Assembly: GCA_013695295.1 (NCBI GenBank)
Contig: JACDAS010000358.1
Location: 1-9,562 of the forward strand
Reading direction: 5' to 3'
Source: Actinomycetota bacterium
GTDB taxonomy: Bacteria > Actinomycetota > Thermoleophilia > Gaiellales > Gaiellaceae
Length of the DNA: 9,562 nt
Shown here: one piece after another, positions 1 to 6,114 of the stretch
Position numbering within the stretch: position 1 is the stretch's first letter
Layout: every line of letters begins with the position of its first letter
Notes under the pieces: model-generated
What the model was told of the DNA's origin: nothing
The model's database searches: none
What the model saw: only the letters and a program-made list of their open reading frames with translations
Made by a program: the position numbers and the translations under genes

Positions 1-602
1 TCTGGATGTTCGGTCTCGGCGCCCTGCTCTTCCTCGCCCGTGACATCGGCGACGCGGCCGCGATCCCCGCGGCCGTGGCGGCGGGCGGCGTCGTGAGCGT
101 GCTCGCGCTGGTCGCGCTGACCGTCGATGAGACGGACGAGGCCTTTGCGAACGTGTACTCGACGGCCGTCTCGATCCAGAACGTCCTGCCGGCGGTGTCC
201 CAGCGGCTGCTGATCGTGCTCGTGTCGGCGACGGCGACCGCGGGCGCCCTCCTGATCGACCTCGCCGACTACACGACCTTCCTCTACCTGCTCGGCTCCT
301 GCTTCGTACCGCTCTTCGGCGTCCTGCTCGCCGACTGGCTCCTGAACGGAGCGCACTACTCGGCGGACGACGTCTTCCGCTCGCCCGCGGTGAGACCCGG
401 GCAGCTCGGCGCGTGGGCCCTCGGCTTCGCGCTCTACCAGTGGCTCTCGCCGGTGGGGCCGAGCTGGTGGACCGACCTGGTCGCGAACACCCGGCCGGCG
501 CCCTTCGACTTCACCGCCTCGCTGCCGAGCTTCGCGGCCGCCTTCGCGCTCGCGGCGCTGGTCGGCCTCGCCCACCGCCGACCGCGGGTGGCCGTGAGCT
601 AG
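1..602 (+). CDS. NCS1-family nucleobase/thiamine-precursor permease, C-terminal part
   Basis: C-terminal ~199 residues of an inner-membrane transporter; the frame is open through the left edge, so the true start lies outside the window and the ATG at 6 is internal. About five to six hydrophobic segments are visible (near residues 17-39, 66-86, 88-112, 133-152 and 172-192 counted from that Met). The stretch DETDEAFANVYSTAVSIQN and the segment FLYLLGSCFVPLFGVLLADW match the later transmembrane helices of NCS1 (cytosine/purine/hydroxymethylpyrimidine:cation symporter) proteins, where an acidic FxPLxGVLLADY-like helix is characteristic. The family imports nucleobases, allantoin, hydantoins or thiamine precursors with a cation. 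Substrate cannot be decided: CytX-like hydroxymethylpyrimidine uptake is possible, but any TPP riboswitch would lie upstream of the window. The gene ends in TAG inside a CTAG tetranucleotide, 136 bp before the next gene, so it is probably a separate transcription unit. Confidence 0.72.
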   Translation, partial: WMFGLGALLFLARDIGDAAAIPAAVAAGGVVSVLALVALTVDETDEAFANVYSTAVSIQNVLPAVSQRLLIVLVSATATAGALLIDLADYTTFLYLLGSCFVPLFGVLLADWLLNGAHYSADDVFRSPAVRPGQLGAWALGFALYQWLSPVGPSWWTDLVANTRPAPFDFTASLPSFAAAFALAALVGLAHRRPRVAVS

Positions 603-626
603 AAGTTCCAGCCGCATCGACACCGT

Positions 627-679
627 CAGCCGCCGCCGGAGCCGGGCTTGGCCCGGCGGGAGGCGCGCCGCGGCGGCTG
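627..679. repeat. Compound inverted repeat (nested hairpin) after the permease gene
   Basis: CAGCCGCCGC at 627-636 pairs perfectly with GCGGCGGCTG at 670-679. Inside it, GCCGGGC (641-647) pairs with GCCCGGC (651-657) around a 3-nt loop. No T-run follows, so this is not a classical intrinsic terminator; it could end or protect the permease transcript as a strong GC hairpin. Immediately downstream is a 12-bp perfect palindrome, CTGCGGCCGCAG (685-696). Some such palindromes are expected by chance at this base composition, but the nesting of 10-bp and 7-bp perfect stems is less easily explained that way. Confidence 0.5.
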
Positions 680-704
680 GATCGCTGCGGCCGCAGGAGG
701 GGGC

Positions 705-733
705 CCGTGGGGGAACCCTGGGCTCCCCCACGG
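705..733. terminator. Perfect 9-bp hairpin just before the DUF4129 gene
   Basis: CCGTGGGGG (705-713) and CCCCCACGG (725-733) form a perfect 9-bp stem with an 11-nt loop. It ends 5 nt before the ATG at 739 and there is no T-tract. It may be a U-less terminator or processing stem for the permease transcript, or a structure in the leader of the following operon. The purine-rich GGAGGGGG at 697-703 lies just upstream, too far (over 35 nt) to serve the ATG at 739 as a ribosome binding site unless the stem brings them together. The function is inferred only. Confidence 0.4.
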
Positions 734-734
734 A

Positions 735-740
735 TAGCAT
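735..740 (+). promoter_or_regulatory. Possible -10 box (TAGCAT) for a leaderless operon start
   Basis: TAGCAT fits the actinobacterial TANNNT -10 pattern and sits 7 nt before an in-frame GTG at 748, codon 4 of the annotated DUF4129 gene. If it is a promoter, transcription would begin at or near that GTG, giving a leaderless mRNA and a protein three residues shorter. No convincing -35 element is visible. This is a weak hexamer match, offered because the ATG at 739 has no ribosome binding site at usable distance. Confidence 0.25.
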
Positions 741-1620
741 GGCCTGGGTGGCGGGTGACCGCTCCCCGGAGACCGTGCCGCGCAGACGAGTCGGGCCGCT
801 CGCGCTGGCGATCCTCGGCCTGCTCGCCGTGGTGGCCCTGGCCAGCCGGGGCCACTCGCCAACCGGGGGCGGCGAGGCGCGCGACGTGCGCGGCGAGATC
901 GTCTTCGAGTACCTGATGCTGGCGCTCCTCTTTGCGGCGCTGATCGTCGTGCCGCTCTTCGTCTACTCGGTGTGGGGCGGGCGTCGCGACCGGCCGGTTC
1001 GGCCGCGGCAGAACTGGATGGTGCGACTCCTGGTGGCGGTCGCCCTGATCAGCATCGCGGCGGTGGCCGTGGCGAGCTACCGCGCATTTCGCGGCGGCGA
1101 CCGCGGTTCCGGCACGATCCGCATCTCCACGGTCACGGGCGGGCCCGAGGCCCGGGGGCCGAGACGGGGGAGGCCGGCCGACTTCGACTGGGCGCCCGTG
1201 ATCGTCATGTCCTCGATCTTCCTCGGGACCGGCGCGATCGCAGGGATGCTCCTGTTCCGGACCCGCACGCGCACCGGTCCGTCGGCCGCAACCATCGCCG
1301 AGGAGCTCTCGGCCGTGCTCGACGACACCCTGGACGACCTGCGGGCCGAACGCGACGCGCGGCGAGCCGTGATCGGCGCCTACGCGAGAATGGAACGCGC
1401 GCTCGCCTGGTTCGGACTGGCCCGCCAGCCCTTCGAGGCGCCGCTCGAATACCTCGGGCGCGTGCTCCGCGAGCACGACGCGACCGCGGAGTCCGTCAGC
1501 CGCCTGACCTCGCTGTTCGAGCGGGCCAGGTTCAGCCAGCACGCGATCGGCCCGGAGCTGAAGGCCGACGCGATCGAGGCGCTCGTCTCGGTGCGCGACG
1601 AGCTGCGGAGCCATCGCTGA
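739..1620 (+). CDS. DUF4129-domain membrane protein
   Basis: 293-aa membrane protein. Hydrophobic segments lie near residues 19-37, 57-79, 93-113 and 152-173, giving about four transmembrane helices with a variable loop at 114-150. The cytosolic tail (about 190-290) is a DUF4129 domain: a DDTLDDLRAERDARRAVIGAY segment followed by the ERALAWFGLARQPFEAPLEY block and LTSLFERARFS, all typical of the family. DUF4129 is often found at the C-terminus of transglutaminase-like membrane proteins or next to MoxR and DUF58 genes, as here; its biochemical role is unknown. It is the first gene of the operon. The ATG start has no close Shine-Dalgarno, and GTG at 748 is an alternative. The stop overlaps the next gene's likely start as CTGA. 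Confidence 0.85.
   Translation: MAWVAGDRSPETVPRRRVGPLALAILGLLAVVALASRGHSPTGGGEARDVRGEIVFEYLMLALLFAALIVVPLFVYSVWGGRRDRPVRPRQNWMVRLLVAVALISIAAVAVASYRAFRGGDRGSGTIRISTVTGGPEARGPRRGRPADFDWAPVIVMSSIFLGTGAIAGMLLFRTRTRTGPSAATIAEELSAVLDDTLDDLRAERDARRAVIGAYARMERALAWFGLARQPFEAPLEYLGRVLREHDATAESVSRLTSLFERARFSQHAIGPELKADAIEALVSVRDELRSHR
1607..1610 (+). promoter_or_regulatory. Ribosome binding site supporting a CTG start at 1617
   Basis: GGAG lies 6 nt before the CTG at 1617, inside the end of the DUF4129 gene. The reading frame that follows has no ATG, GTG or TTG until GTG at 1686, which would remove most of the first membrane helix, so this site favours a CTG start overlapping the upstream TGA. Confidence 0.45.
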
Positions 1621-2135
1621 GAGGGCGCCTCGTCACTGCCGGGGCGGTCCTCTCGCTGCTGACGGCGGGCCTCGTCGTCGCGCTCGTGCTGCGGCCGGGC
1701 GATCACGAGCTGGCGCTCGACGCGTGGGTGCTCGCGTTCGGCGCCGTCGGCCTGGCGACGCTCGTCGACGCGACGCGAAGCGCGCTGCCGGGCCCCGATC
1801 GCTCGCCTCTCGACCCCTCCGCGAGCACGCCCGAGCCCGCGCCGTTGCAGGTGCCGGAGCTCGCCCGCGTCGAGCGGATCGTCGCGCTGGCGCAGGAGAG
1901 CGCGTTCGACGTCCACTATCGACTCCGGCCGCTGCTCCGCGAGATCGCCGAGCACCGCCTGTCGACCCGCCGAGGGATCGACCTCGACACGGGTGCCGAC
2001 GAGGCGCGCGAGGCCCTGGGTGAGAGCCTCTGGGAGCTCGTTCGCCCCGAGCGCGAGCGACCGAGCTACCACTTCGCGAGCGGCCTCAGCCTCCCGGAGC
2101 TCCGGGCGACGGTCGAGGCGCTCGAGGCCGTCTGA
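1617..2135 (+). CDS. Small membrane protein of the MoxR operon, unknown function
   Basis: 172 aa from the proposed CTG start. Two hydrophobic helices lie at about residues 6-26 and 32-50, followed by a Pro/Ser linker (57-78) and a charged, mostly helical cytosolic domain (80-172) with repeated LARVERIVALAQ, RLRPLLREIAEHRL and ELRATVEALEAV helices. I do not recognise a named domain. Proteins of this build (two N-terminal helices plus a soluble helical tail) commonly sit between DUF4129 and MoxR genes, so it is probably a structural partner of that system; that is inference from position. The CTG overlaps the previous stop (CTGA) and is preceded by GGAG at 6 nt. GTG at 1686 is the only conventional alternative nearby. 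The stop shares one base with the moxR ATG (TGATG), implying translational coupling. Confidence 0.72.
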   Translation: MRGRLVTAGAVLSLLTAGLVVALVLRPGDHELALDAWVLAFGAVGLATLVDATRSALPGPDRSPLDPSASTPEPAPLQVPELARVERIVALAQESAFDVHYRLRPLLREIAEHRLSTRRGIDLDTGADEAREALGESLWELVRPERERPSYHFASGLSLPELRATVEALEAV

Positions 2136-3121
2136 TGGCGATCTCTACACTCTCGCTCGACGAGGTCGGCACGCTCTGCGACCGCGTGCTCACCGAGGTC
2201 GAGCGCGCAGTCGTCGGCAAGCGGGACGCGCTCGAGCTCGTCCTGCTGGGGATCCTCGCCGACGGGCACGTCCTGATCGAGGACTTCCCCGGCCTCGCGA
2301 AGACCCTGATCGCGCGCTCGTTCTCGCAGGCCACGAGTCTGCGCTTCTCGAGGATCCAGTTCACGCCCGACCTGATGCCCTCCGACGTGACCGGCTCCTC
2401 GATCTACAACCAGCGCTCGGCCGAGTTCGACTTCCGGGCCGGCCCGATCTTCGCCAATCTCCTCCTCGCCGACGAGATCAACCGCGCTCCGCCGAAGACG
2501 CAGGCGGCGCTGCTCGAGGCGATGCAGGAGCGCCAGGTCACGATCGAGGGCTCGACGCACCTCCTCGAGCGGCCTTTCCTCGTGCTCGCGACCCAGAACC
2601 CGATCGAGTACGAGGGGACCTACCCGCTGCCCGAGGCGCAGCTCGACCGCTTCCTGCTGCGGATCCGGGTCGGCTACCCGTCTCGAGAGGACGAGTGGGG
2701 GGTCGTCGCGCGGCGGCTGGAGCGCGGCACGGACGACGTCGAGCTCGAGCCGGTGGTCGACGCCCCGACCGTGCGGGCGATGCAGCGGGCGATCGAGACC
2801 GTCCACGTCGCCGAGTCGGTCGGCTACTACGCCGTCGACCTGGTGTCCGCGACCCGCTCGAGCGCGAGCATCCAGGTGGGGGCGAGCCCGCGCGGGACGC
2901 TGGCCCTCGTCAAGCTTGCACGCTGCCGGGCCGCGCTCGCCGGACGGGACTACGTGACCCCGGACGACGTCAAGGCGATCGCCCCCGCGGCGCTCGCGCA
3001 CCGCCTCGCCCTCCGCCCGGAACTGTGGGTGCAGCGGATCCGGGCGGAGGACATCGTGACCAGCCTCCTCGAGACGGTGCCGACCCCGGCGACCGAGGAC
3101 GCGCTGCCCGCCGCCGGGTGA
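2135..3121 (+). CDS. moxR: MoxR-family AAA+ ATPase
   Basis: 328 aa, the usual MoxR length. Walker A is EDFPGLAKT (residues 49-57), in the MoxR style of PGLAKT rather than GxxGxGKT. Walker B is LLLADEINRAPPKTQAALLEA (from 109), sensor 1 is LATQNPIEYEGTYPLPEAQ (from 151) followed by DRFLLR with the arginine-finger region, and sensor 2 is GASPRG (249-254) in the C-terminal lid. MoxR ATPases are cytosolic hexameric chaperones that remodel vWA- or DUF58-containing partners using ATP, with links to metal-cofactor insertion, envelope integrity and stress survival in studied species. The DUF58 partner is encoded immediately downstream. GAGG at 2124-2127 lies 7 nt before the ATG, which overlaps the previous stop by one base. 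The family call is secure; the cellular target is not known. Confidence 0.96.
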   Translation: MAISTLSLDEVGTLCDRVLTEVERAVVGKRDALELVLLGILADGHVLIEDFPGLAKTLIARSFSQATSLRFSRIQFTPDLMPSDVTGSSIYNQRSAEFDFRAGPIFANLLLADEINRAPPKTQAALLEAMQERQVTIEGSTHLLERPFLVLATQNPIEYEGTYPLPEAQLDRFLLRIRVGYPSREDEWGVVARRLERGTDDVELEPVVDAPTVRAMQRAIETVHVAESVGYYAVDLVSATRSSASIQVGASPRGTLALVKLARCRAALAGRDYVTPDDVKAIAPAALAHRLALRPELWVQRIRAEDIVTSLLETVPTPATEDALPAAG

Positions 3122-4392
3122 TCAGGGCGGCGACTCCCAAGCTCGGGGCCTACGCCGGGCTCGCCTCGCTCGGGTTGCTCATGGCGCTCGTACTCGGCCG
3201 GCCCGAGCTGGTGGTGCTGGCGGCGCCCTTCGCGCTCATCGTCGCGCTCGGCGTCGCGCTCGCCCCGGACCCCCGTCCGCGGCTCTCGGTCCGCCTCGAC
3301 CGCCAGCGCGTGCTCGAGGGCGACGAGGTCTCGGTCGAGCTCGAGCTCGAGTCCGAGCGGCCGATCGCACATCTCGAGCTCCTGCTCGCCCTGCCGGACG
3401 GGCTCGAGCTCGCAGGCGGCTCGAACCCGGTCGCCCTCCAGCTGCCGGACGCCGAGCCCCGGACGCTGGAGCTTCCCCTGCGGTGCGTGCGCTGGGGGGG
3501 CTACGCGGTCGGCAAGACCACGCTGCGAGCACGCGACCGCTTCGGCCTCTTCGTCTACGACGGGGAGCTCGACCTCTCGACGCCGCTGAAGGTGTACCCG
3601 CGCGCCGAGGCCCTGCGCGAGGCGATCCGGCCGGCCGAGACGCAGGTCTACTCCGGGAATCAGGTCGCGCGCCATCGCGGCGAGGGGATCGAGTTCGCGG
3701 ACCTTCGGCCGTTCGTCACCGGAGACCGCATGCGGCGGATCAACTGGCGGGCGAGCGCGCGGCGAAACGCGCTCTGGGTGAACGAGCAGCACCCCGAGCG
3801 AAACGCGGAGGTCGTCATCTTCCTGGACAGCTTCGCCGAGGCCCGCAGGGGCGAGTCCAGCACCCTCGACCTGTCGGTGCGCGCAGCAGCCTCGCTCCTC
3901 GCCGCCTACGTCGGCCACCGCGACCGGATCGCCTTCGTCAGCTTCGGAGGCATCCTCCGGTGGCTGGTGCCGGGCACCGGCCTGACGCAGCTCTACCGTG
4001 TCGTCGACTCGCTGCTCGACACGGAGATCACGCTCAACTACGCCTGGAAGGACGTCGACGTGATCCCCGCTCGGACGTTGCCGCCGCAGGCACTCGTGCT
4101 CGCGGTGACGCCGCTCCTCGACGAGCGCGCGGTCTCGGCGCTCCTCGACCTCCGGGGCAGGGGATTCGACCTCGGGATCCTCGAGATCTCCCCCGTCCCG
4201 TTCGCCGAGCCGGCGGCGAGCGAGTCGGAGGCGCTCGCGTCGCGGCTGTGGCTGCTGCGGCGCCAGGCCCTCCGGGCCCGGTACGAGCGGGCCGGCGTGG
4301 CGGTCGCCGAGTGGCGCGAGGGGACGCCGATCGCCGTCGCGCTCGAGGAGGTGACGGCATTCAGGCGCTCCGCCCGGCACATGCGCGTCTGA
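3118..4392 (+). CDS. DUF58 domain (degenerate vWA-like) membrane-anchored protein
   Basis: 424 aa from a GTG that overlaps the moxR stop as GTGA. Two hydrophobic helices (about residues 9-26 and 29-49) form an N-terminal anchor. Next comes a beta-rich region (54-165) resembling the Ig-like part of these proteins, then the DUF58 signature at 188-217: GIEFADLRPFVTGD, then RRINWRASARRN. The C-terminal half (232-357) has the vWA-like fold pattern, but the metal site is degenerate: IFLDSFAE at 234-241 keeps the Asp and lacks the DxSxS serines. DUF58 proteins are the usual substrates or partners of MoxR ATPases. The reading frame is open far upstream across moxR, but that part is a shadow of moxR; the domain start and overlap fix the GTG at 3118. 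No strong Shine-Dalgarno is close, so coupling to moxR translation is likely. Confidence 0.93.
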   Translation: MIRAATPKLGAYAGLASLGLLMALVLGRPELVVLAAPFALIVALGVALAPDPRPRLSVRLDRQRVLEGDEVSVELELESERPIAHLELLLALPDGLELAGGSNPVALQLPDAEPRTLELPLRCVRWGGYAVGKTTLRARDRFGLFVYDGELDLSTPLKVYPRAEALREAIRPAETQVYSGNQVARHRGEGIEFADLRPFVTGDRMRRINWRASARRNALWVNEQHPERNAEVVIFLDSFAEARRGESSTLDLSVRAAASLLAAYVGHRDRIAFVSFGGILRWLVPGTGLTQLYRVVDSLLDTEITLNYAWKDVDVIPARTLPPQALVLAVTPLLDERAVSALLDLRGRGFDLGILEISPVPFAEPAASESEALASRLWLLRRQALRARYERAGVAVAEWREGTPIAVALEEVTAFRRSARHMRV

Positions 4393-4901
4393 TCCTCGCG
4401 GCAAGCGCGGTGCTCGCCGCGCTCCTCGTCGCCGGGGCGCCCGTGCTCGGTGCGGCAGGGCTCGAGCGTCTGGTTGGCCTGCTCGGTGTGGCGGGTCTCC
4501 TGCTCGTCTCGGCTGCGCTCGCCGCCGGAATGATCGGCCTCTTGCCCTGGGGCGTTGCCTCCCTCGGCGGGGAGTACGTGGCGTGGCTGCTCGTGCGAGG
4601 CGGCGAGGTCGACGACCGCGCACCGCTCTACGCCGGGGGGCTGTTGCTCGTGGCCGAGCTCGGCTACTGGTCGCTCGAGCACCGCGGCGTCGCCGTCTCG
4701 GAGACCCCGCTGACCGTCCGCCGCCTGCTCACCGTCGCGCTCGCGGTCAGCTGCTCGGTCGTCCTCGGGGCAGCGCTGCTCGGGGCCTCGGCCGTGGAGC
4801 TCGGCGGCGGGGTCGTCCTGGAGCTCGCCGGGGTGCTTGGCGCGCTCGGCGTGCTCGCGCTCGTCACGCGCCTGGTCTGGCGCGAGCGCCGGGAGCCCTG
4901 A
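4389..4901 (+). CDS. Multi-pass membrane protein of the MoxR operon, unknown function
   Basis: 170 aa if begun at CTG 4389, which overlaps the DUF58 stop as CTGA. The only conventional start nearby is GTG at 4410, which shortens it by seven residues inside the first helix. It is almost wholly hydrophobic, with helices at about residues 3-21, 27-56 (possibly two), 80-96, 112-134 and 141-163, and a basic RLVWRERREP tail, so four to six membrane passes. A short polar loop, VRGGEVDDRAPL, sits in the middle. No family recognised. Its place directly after DUF58 suggests a membrane partner of the MoxR/DUF58 complex, perhaps occupying the position of the transglutaminase-type membrane protein often found in such clusters; that is a guess from context. 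No ribosome binding site precedes either start, so expression probably depends on coupling to DUF58. Confidence 0.7.
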   Translation: MILAASAVLAALLVAGAPVLGAAGLERLVGLLGVAGLLLVSAALAAGMIGLLPWGVASLGGEYVAWLLVRGGEVDDRAPLYAGGLLLVAELGYWSLEHRGVAVSETPLTVRRLLTVALAVSCSVVLGAALLGASAVELGGGVVLELAGVLGALGVLALVTRLVWRERREP

Positions 4902-4909
4902 CGTCAGCC

Positions 4910-5725
4910 GTGCGACCGGTCGCGGTCGTCGGCAACCTCACGCTCGACCGGCGGGGCGCCGGCCCACTGCGACCGGGCGGCGGCCCGTTCCACGCGGCCC
5001 GCGCTCTCCGCCTGCTCGAGCGCCCTGCGATCCTCGTCGTCCGCTGCTCGGAGGGCGATCGGCCGGCGCTCCTGCCGCCGCTCGTCTCGCTCGGCCTGCC
5101 GGTGCATTGGCGGCCCGCAGCGCGAACCGCGATCTTCGGAATCGACTATGCCGGCGAGGAGCGCAGGCTCGAGGTCGAGTCGCTCGGAAGCCCGTGGAGC
5201 CTCGAGGACGCCGCCTGGGCCTCCCGACTCCTGTCCGGCTCCGACTGGGTGCACGTCGCACCGCTGTCGCGCTCGGACTTCGGCCCCGCGGCGCTCGCGG
5301 CGCTCGCCCGGGGCCGCCGGCTCTCGCTCGACGGCCAGGGGCTCGTGCGGGTGCCGCGTGAGGGGCCGCTCGAGCTGGACGCCGACTTCGACCGGTCGCT
5401 GCTCGAGTCGGTCTCGATCCTGAAGCTGTCCGAGGAGGAGGCCCTGGTCGCGGCAGGCGGCCTCGAGGAACGGGCCCTCCTCGCGCTCGGGGTGCCGGAG
5501 GTGGTCGTCACGCTGGGTTCGCGCGGGGCGATCGTGCTCGCCGACGGGCTGGCCGAGCGAATCCCCGCACGCGCGCTCCCGGCTACCTCGATCGACCCGA
5601 CCGGGGCCGGTGACGCGTTCGCCGCCTCGTACCTCGTCGCACGGGCGGGAGGGTCCGGGCCGCCGGGCGCGGCGCGCTGGGCCTCGGGCGTCGTCCAGGG
5701 CCTGCTCGGAGGGCGGCTGCGCTGA
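4910..5725 (+). CDS. PfkB/ribokinase-family carbohydrate kinase
   Basis: 271 aa, slightly shorter than typical ribokinases (about 300). It opens with a VAVVGNLTLDR strand-turn (residues 4-14), has the PGGGPFHAARAL motif of the substrate lobe (22-33), LKLSEEEAL (171-179) in the position of the family's K-x-N-x-x-E segment, and the PfkB signature SIDPTGAGDAFAASYLVARA (227-246) with the anion hole GAGD and catalytic base Asp235. These enzymes phosphorylate a sugar, nucleoside or related alcohol with ATP in the cytosol; the substrate is not evident. Start choice: GTG at 4910, 14 nt after GGGAG (4891-4895). CTG at 4898 overlaps the previous stop (CTGA) and is in frame but only 2 nt from that site, so it is less likely. 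The kinase is linked to a MoxR operon with which it has no obvious metabolic relation. Confidence 0.88.
   Translation: MRPVAVVGNLTLDRRGAGPLRPGGGPFHAARALRLLERPAILVVRCSEGDRPALLPPLVSLGLPVHWRPAARTAIFGIDYAGEERRLEVESLGSPWSLEDAAWASRLLSGSDWVHVAPLSRSDFGPAALAALARGRRLSLDGQGLVRVPREGPLELDADFDRSLLESVSILKLSEEEALVAAGGLEERALLALGVPEVVVTLGSRGAIVLADGLAERIPARALPATSIDPTGAGDAFAASYLVARAGGSGPPGAARWASGVVQGLLGGRLR
5708..5713 (+). promoter_or_regulatory. Ribosome binding site supporting a CTG start at 5722
   Basis: GGAGGG sits 8 nt before the CTG at 5722, within the last codons of the kinase gene. This is the best-placed Shine-Dalgarno sequence seen in the operon and it serves the CTG that overlaps the kinase stop as CTGA. 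The nearest conventional start, GTG 5809, would drop 29 residues and has no comparable site. Confidence 0.5.
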
Positions 5726-6114
5726 AGGCGATCGCGCACACCGTCGCCGGCACGTTCGCCGTTGACCTCGACGAGGAGCGGGTCCTCGACGAAGAGCCAC
5801 TCCCAGTCGTGGTCCCCGAGCCGCCCGTCCTCTCGCTGCCCCGCCTCGTGGCCGCCGCCTCCTCGGGCTCGACGGTGGTGGCGGTGCTGGCCCTGCGCCC
5901 GCCGCTCGCGGTCTCCCACGACGCCGGCTTGACCTGGCGCGAGAGCGGCCGCGGGCTCCCAGCCGGCCGGGCGGTCGCGATCGCCGACGACGATCCGGAC
6001 ACGATCCTCTACGCCGCCCGGAACCGCCTCTATCTCTCGCGCGACGGCGGACGGTTCTGGCAGGCGGTCGCGGTCGAGCTGCCCGAGATCGAGGCGGTGG
6101 CGCTGATCGGCTAG
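5722..6114 (+). CDS. Small protein with two Asp-box (BNR-type) motifs
   Basis: 130 aa from CTG 5722, or 101 aa from GTG 5809. Two Asp-box motifs of the S-x-D-x-G-x-x-W form are visible: SHDAGLTW (residues 65-72) and SRDGGRFW (106-113), 41 residues apart, each ending a beta-hairpin (PPLAV and NRLYL before them). Asp boxes normally mark repeated blades of six- to ten-bladed propellers such as sialidases, sortilins and the HCF136/YCF48 photosystem assembly factors. Here there are only about two blades and no signal peptide, so the protein would have to oligomerise or serve a different role. It is the last gene of the operon, overlapping the kinase stop. Its own TAG shares a CTAG with the convergent ZIP gene's stop. 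The function is unknown; possibly a remnant or minimal propeller protein. Confidence 0.68.
   Translation: MKAIAHTVAGTFAVDLDEERVLDEEPLPVVVPEPPVLSLPRLVAAASSGSTVVAVLALRPPLAVSHDAGLTWRESGRGLPAGRAVAIADDDPDTILYAARNRLYLSRDGGRFWQAVAVELPEIEAVALIG

Noticed and set aside
972..1616. Upstream extension of the small membrane protein across the DUF4129 gene
   Set aside because: Arg-rich shadow sequence opposite a well-supported coding frame; the recognisable protein begins at about 1617.
1993..3117. Long open frame running into the DUF58 gene from across moxR
   Set aside because: Its translation there is Arg/Pro/Ala-rich low-complexity shadow of moxR; domain homology begins only at about 3118, at a GTGA overlap.
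2950..4623. Large minus-strand open frame antisense to moxR/DUF58
   Set aside because: Arg/Glu-rich translation without domains; typical GC-rich antisense shadow.
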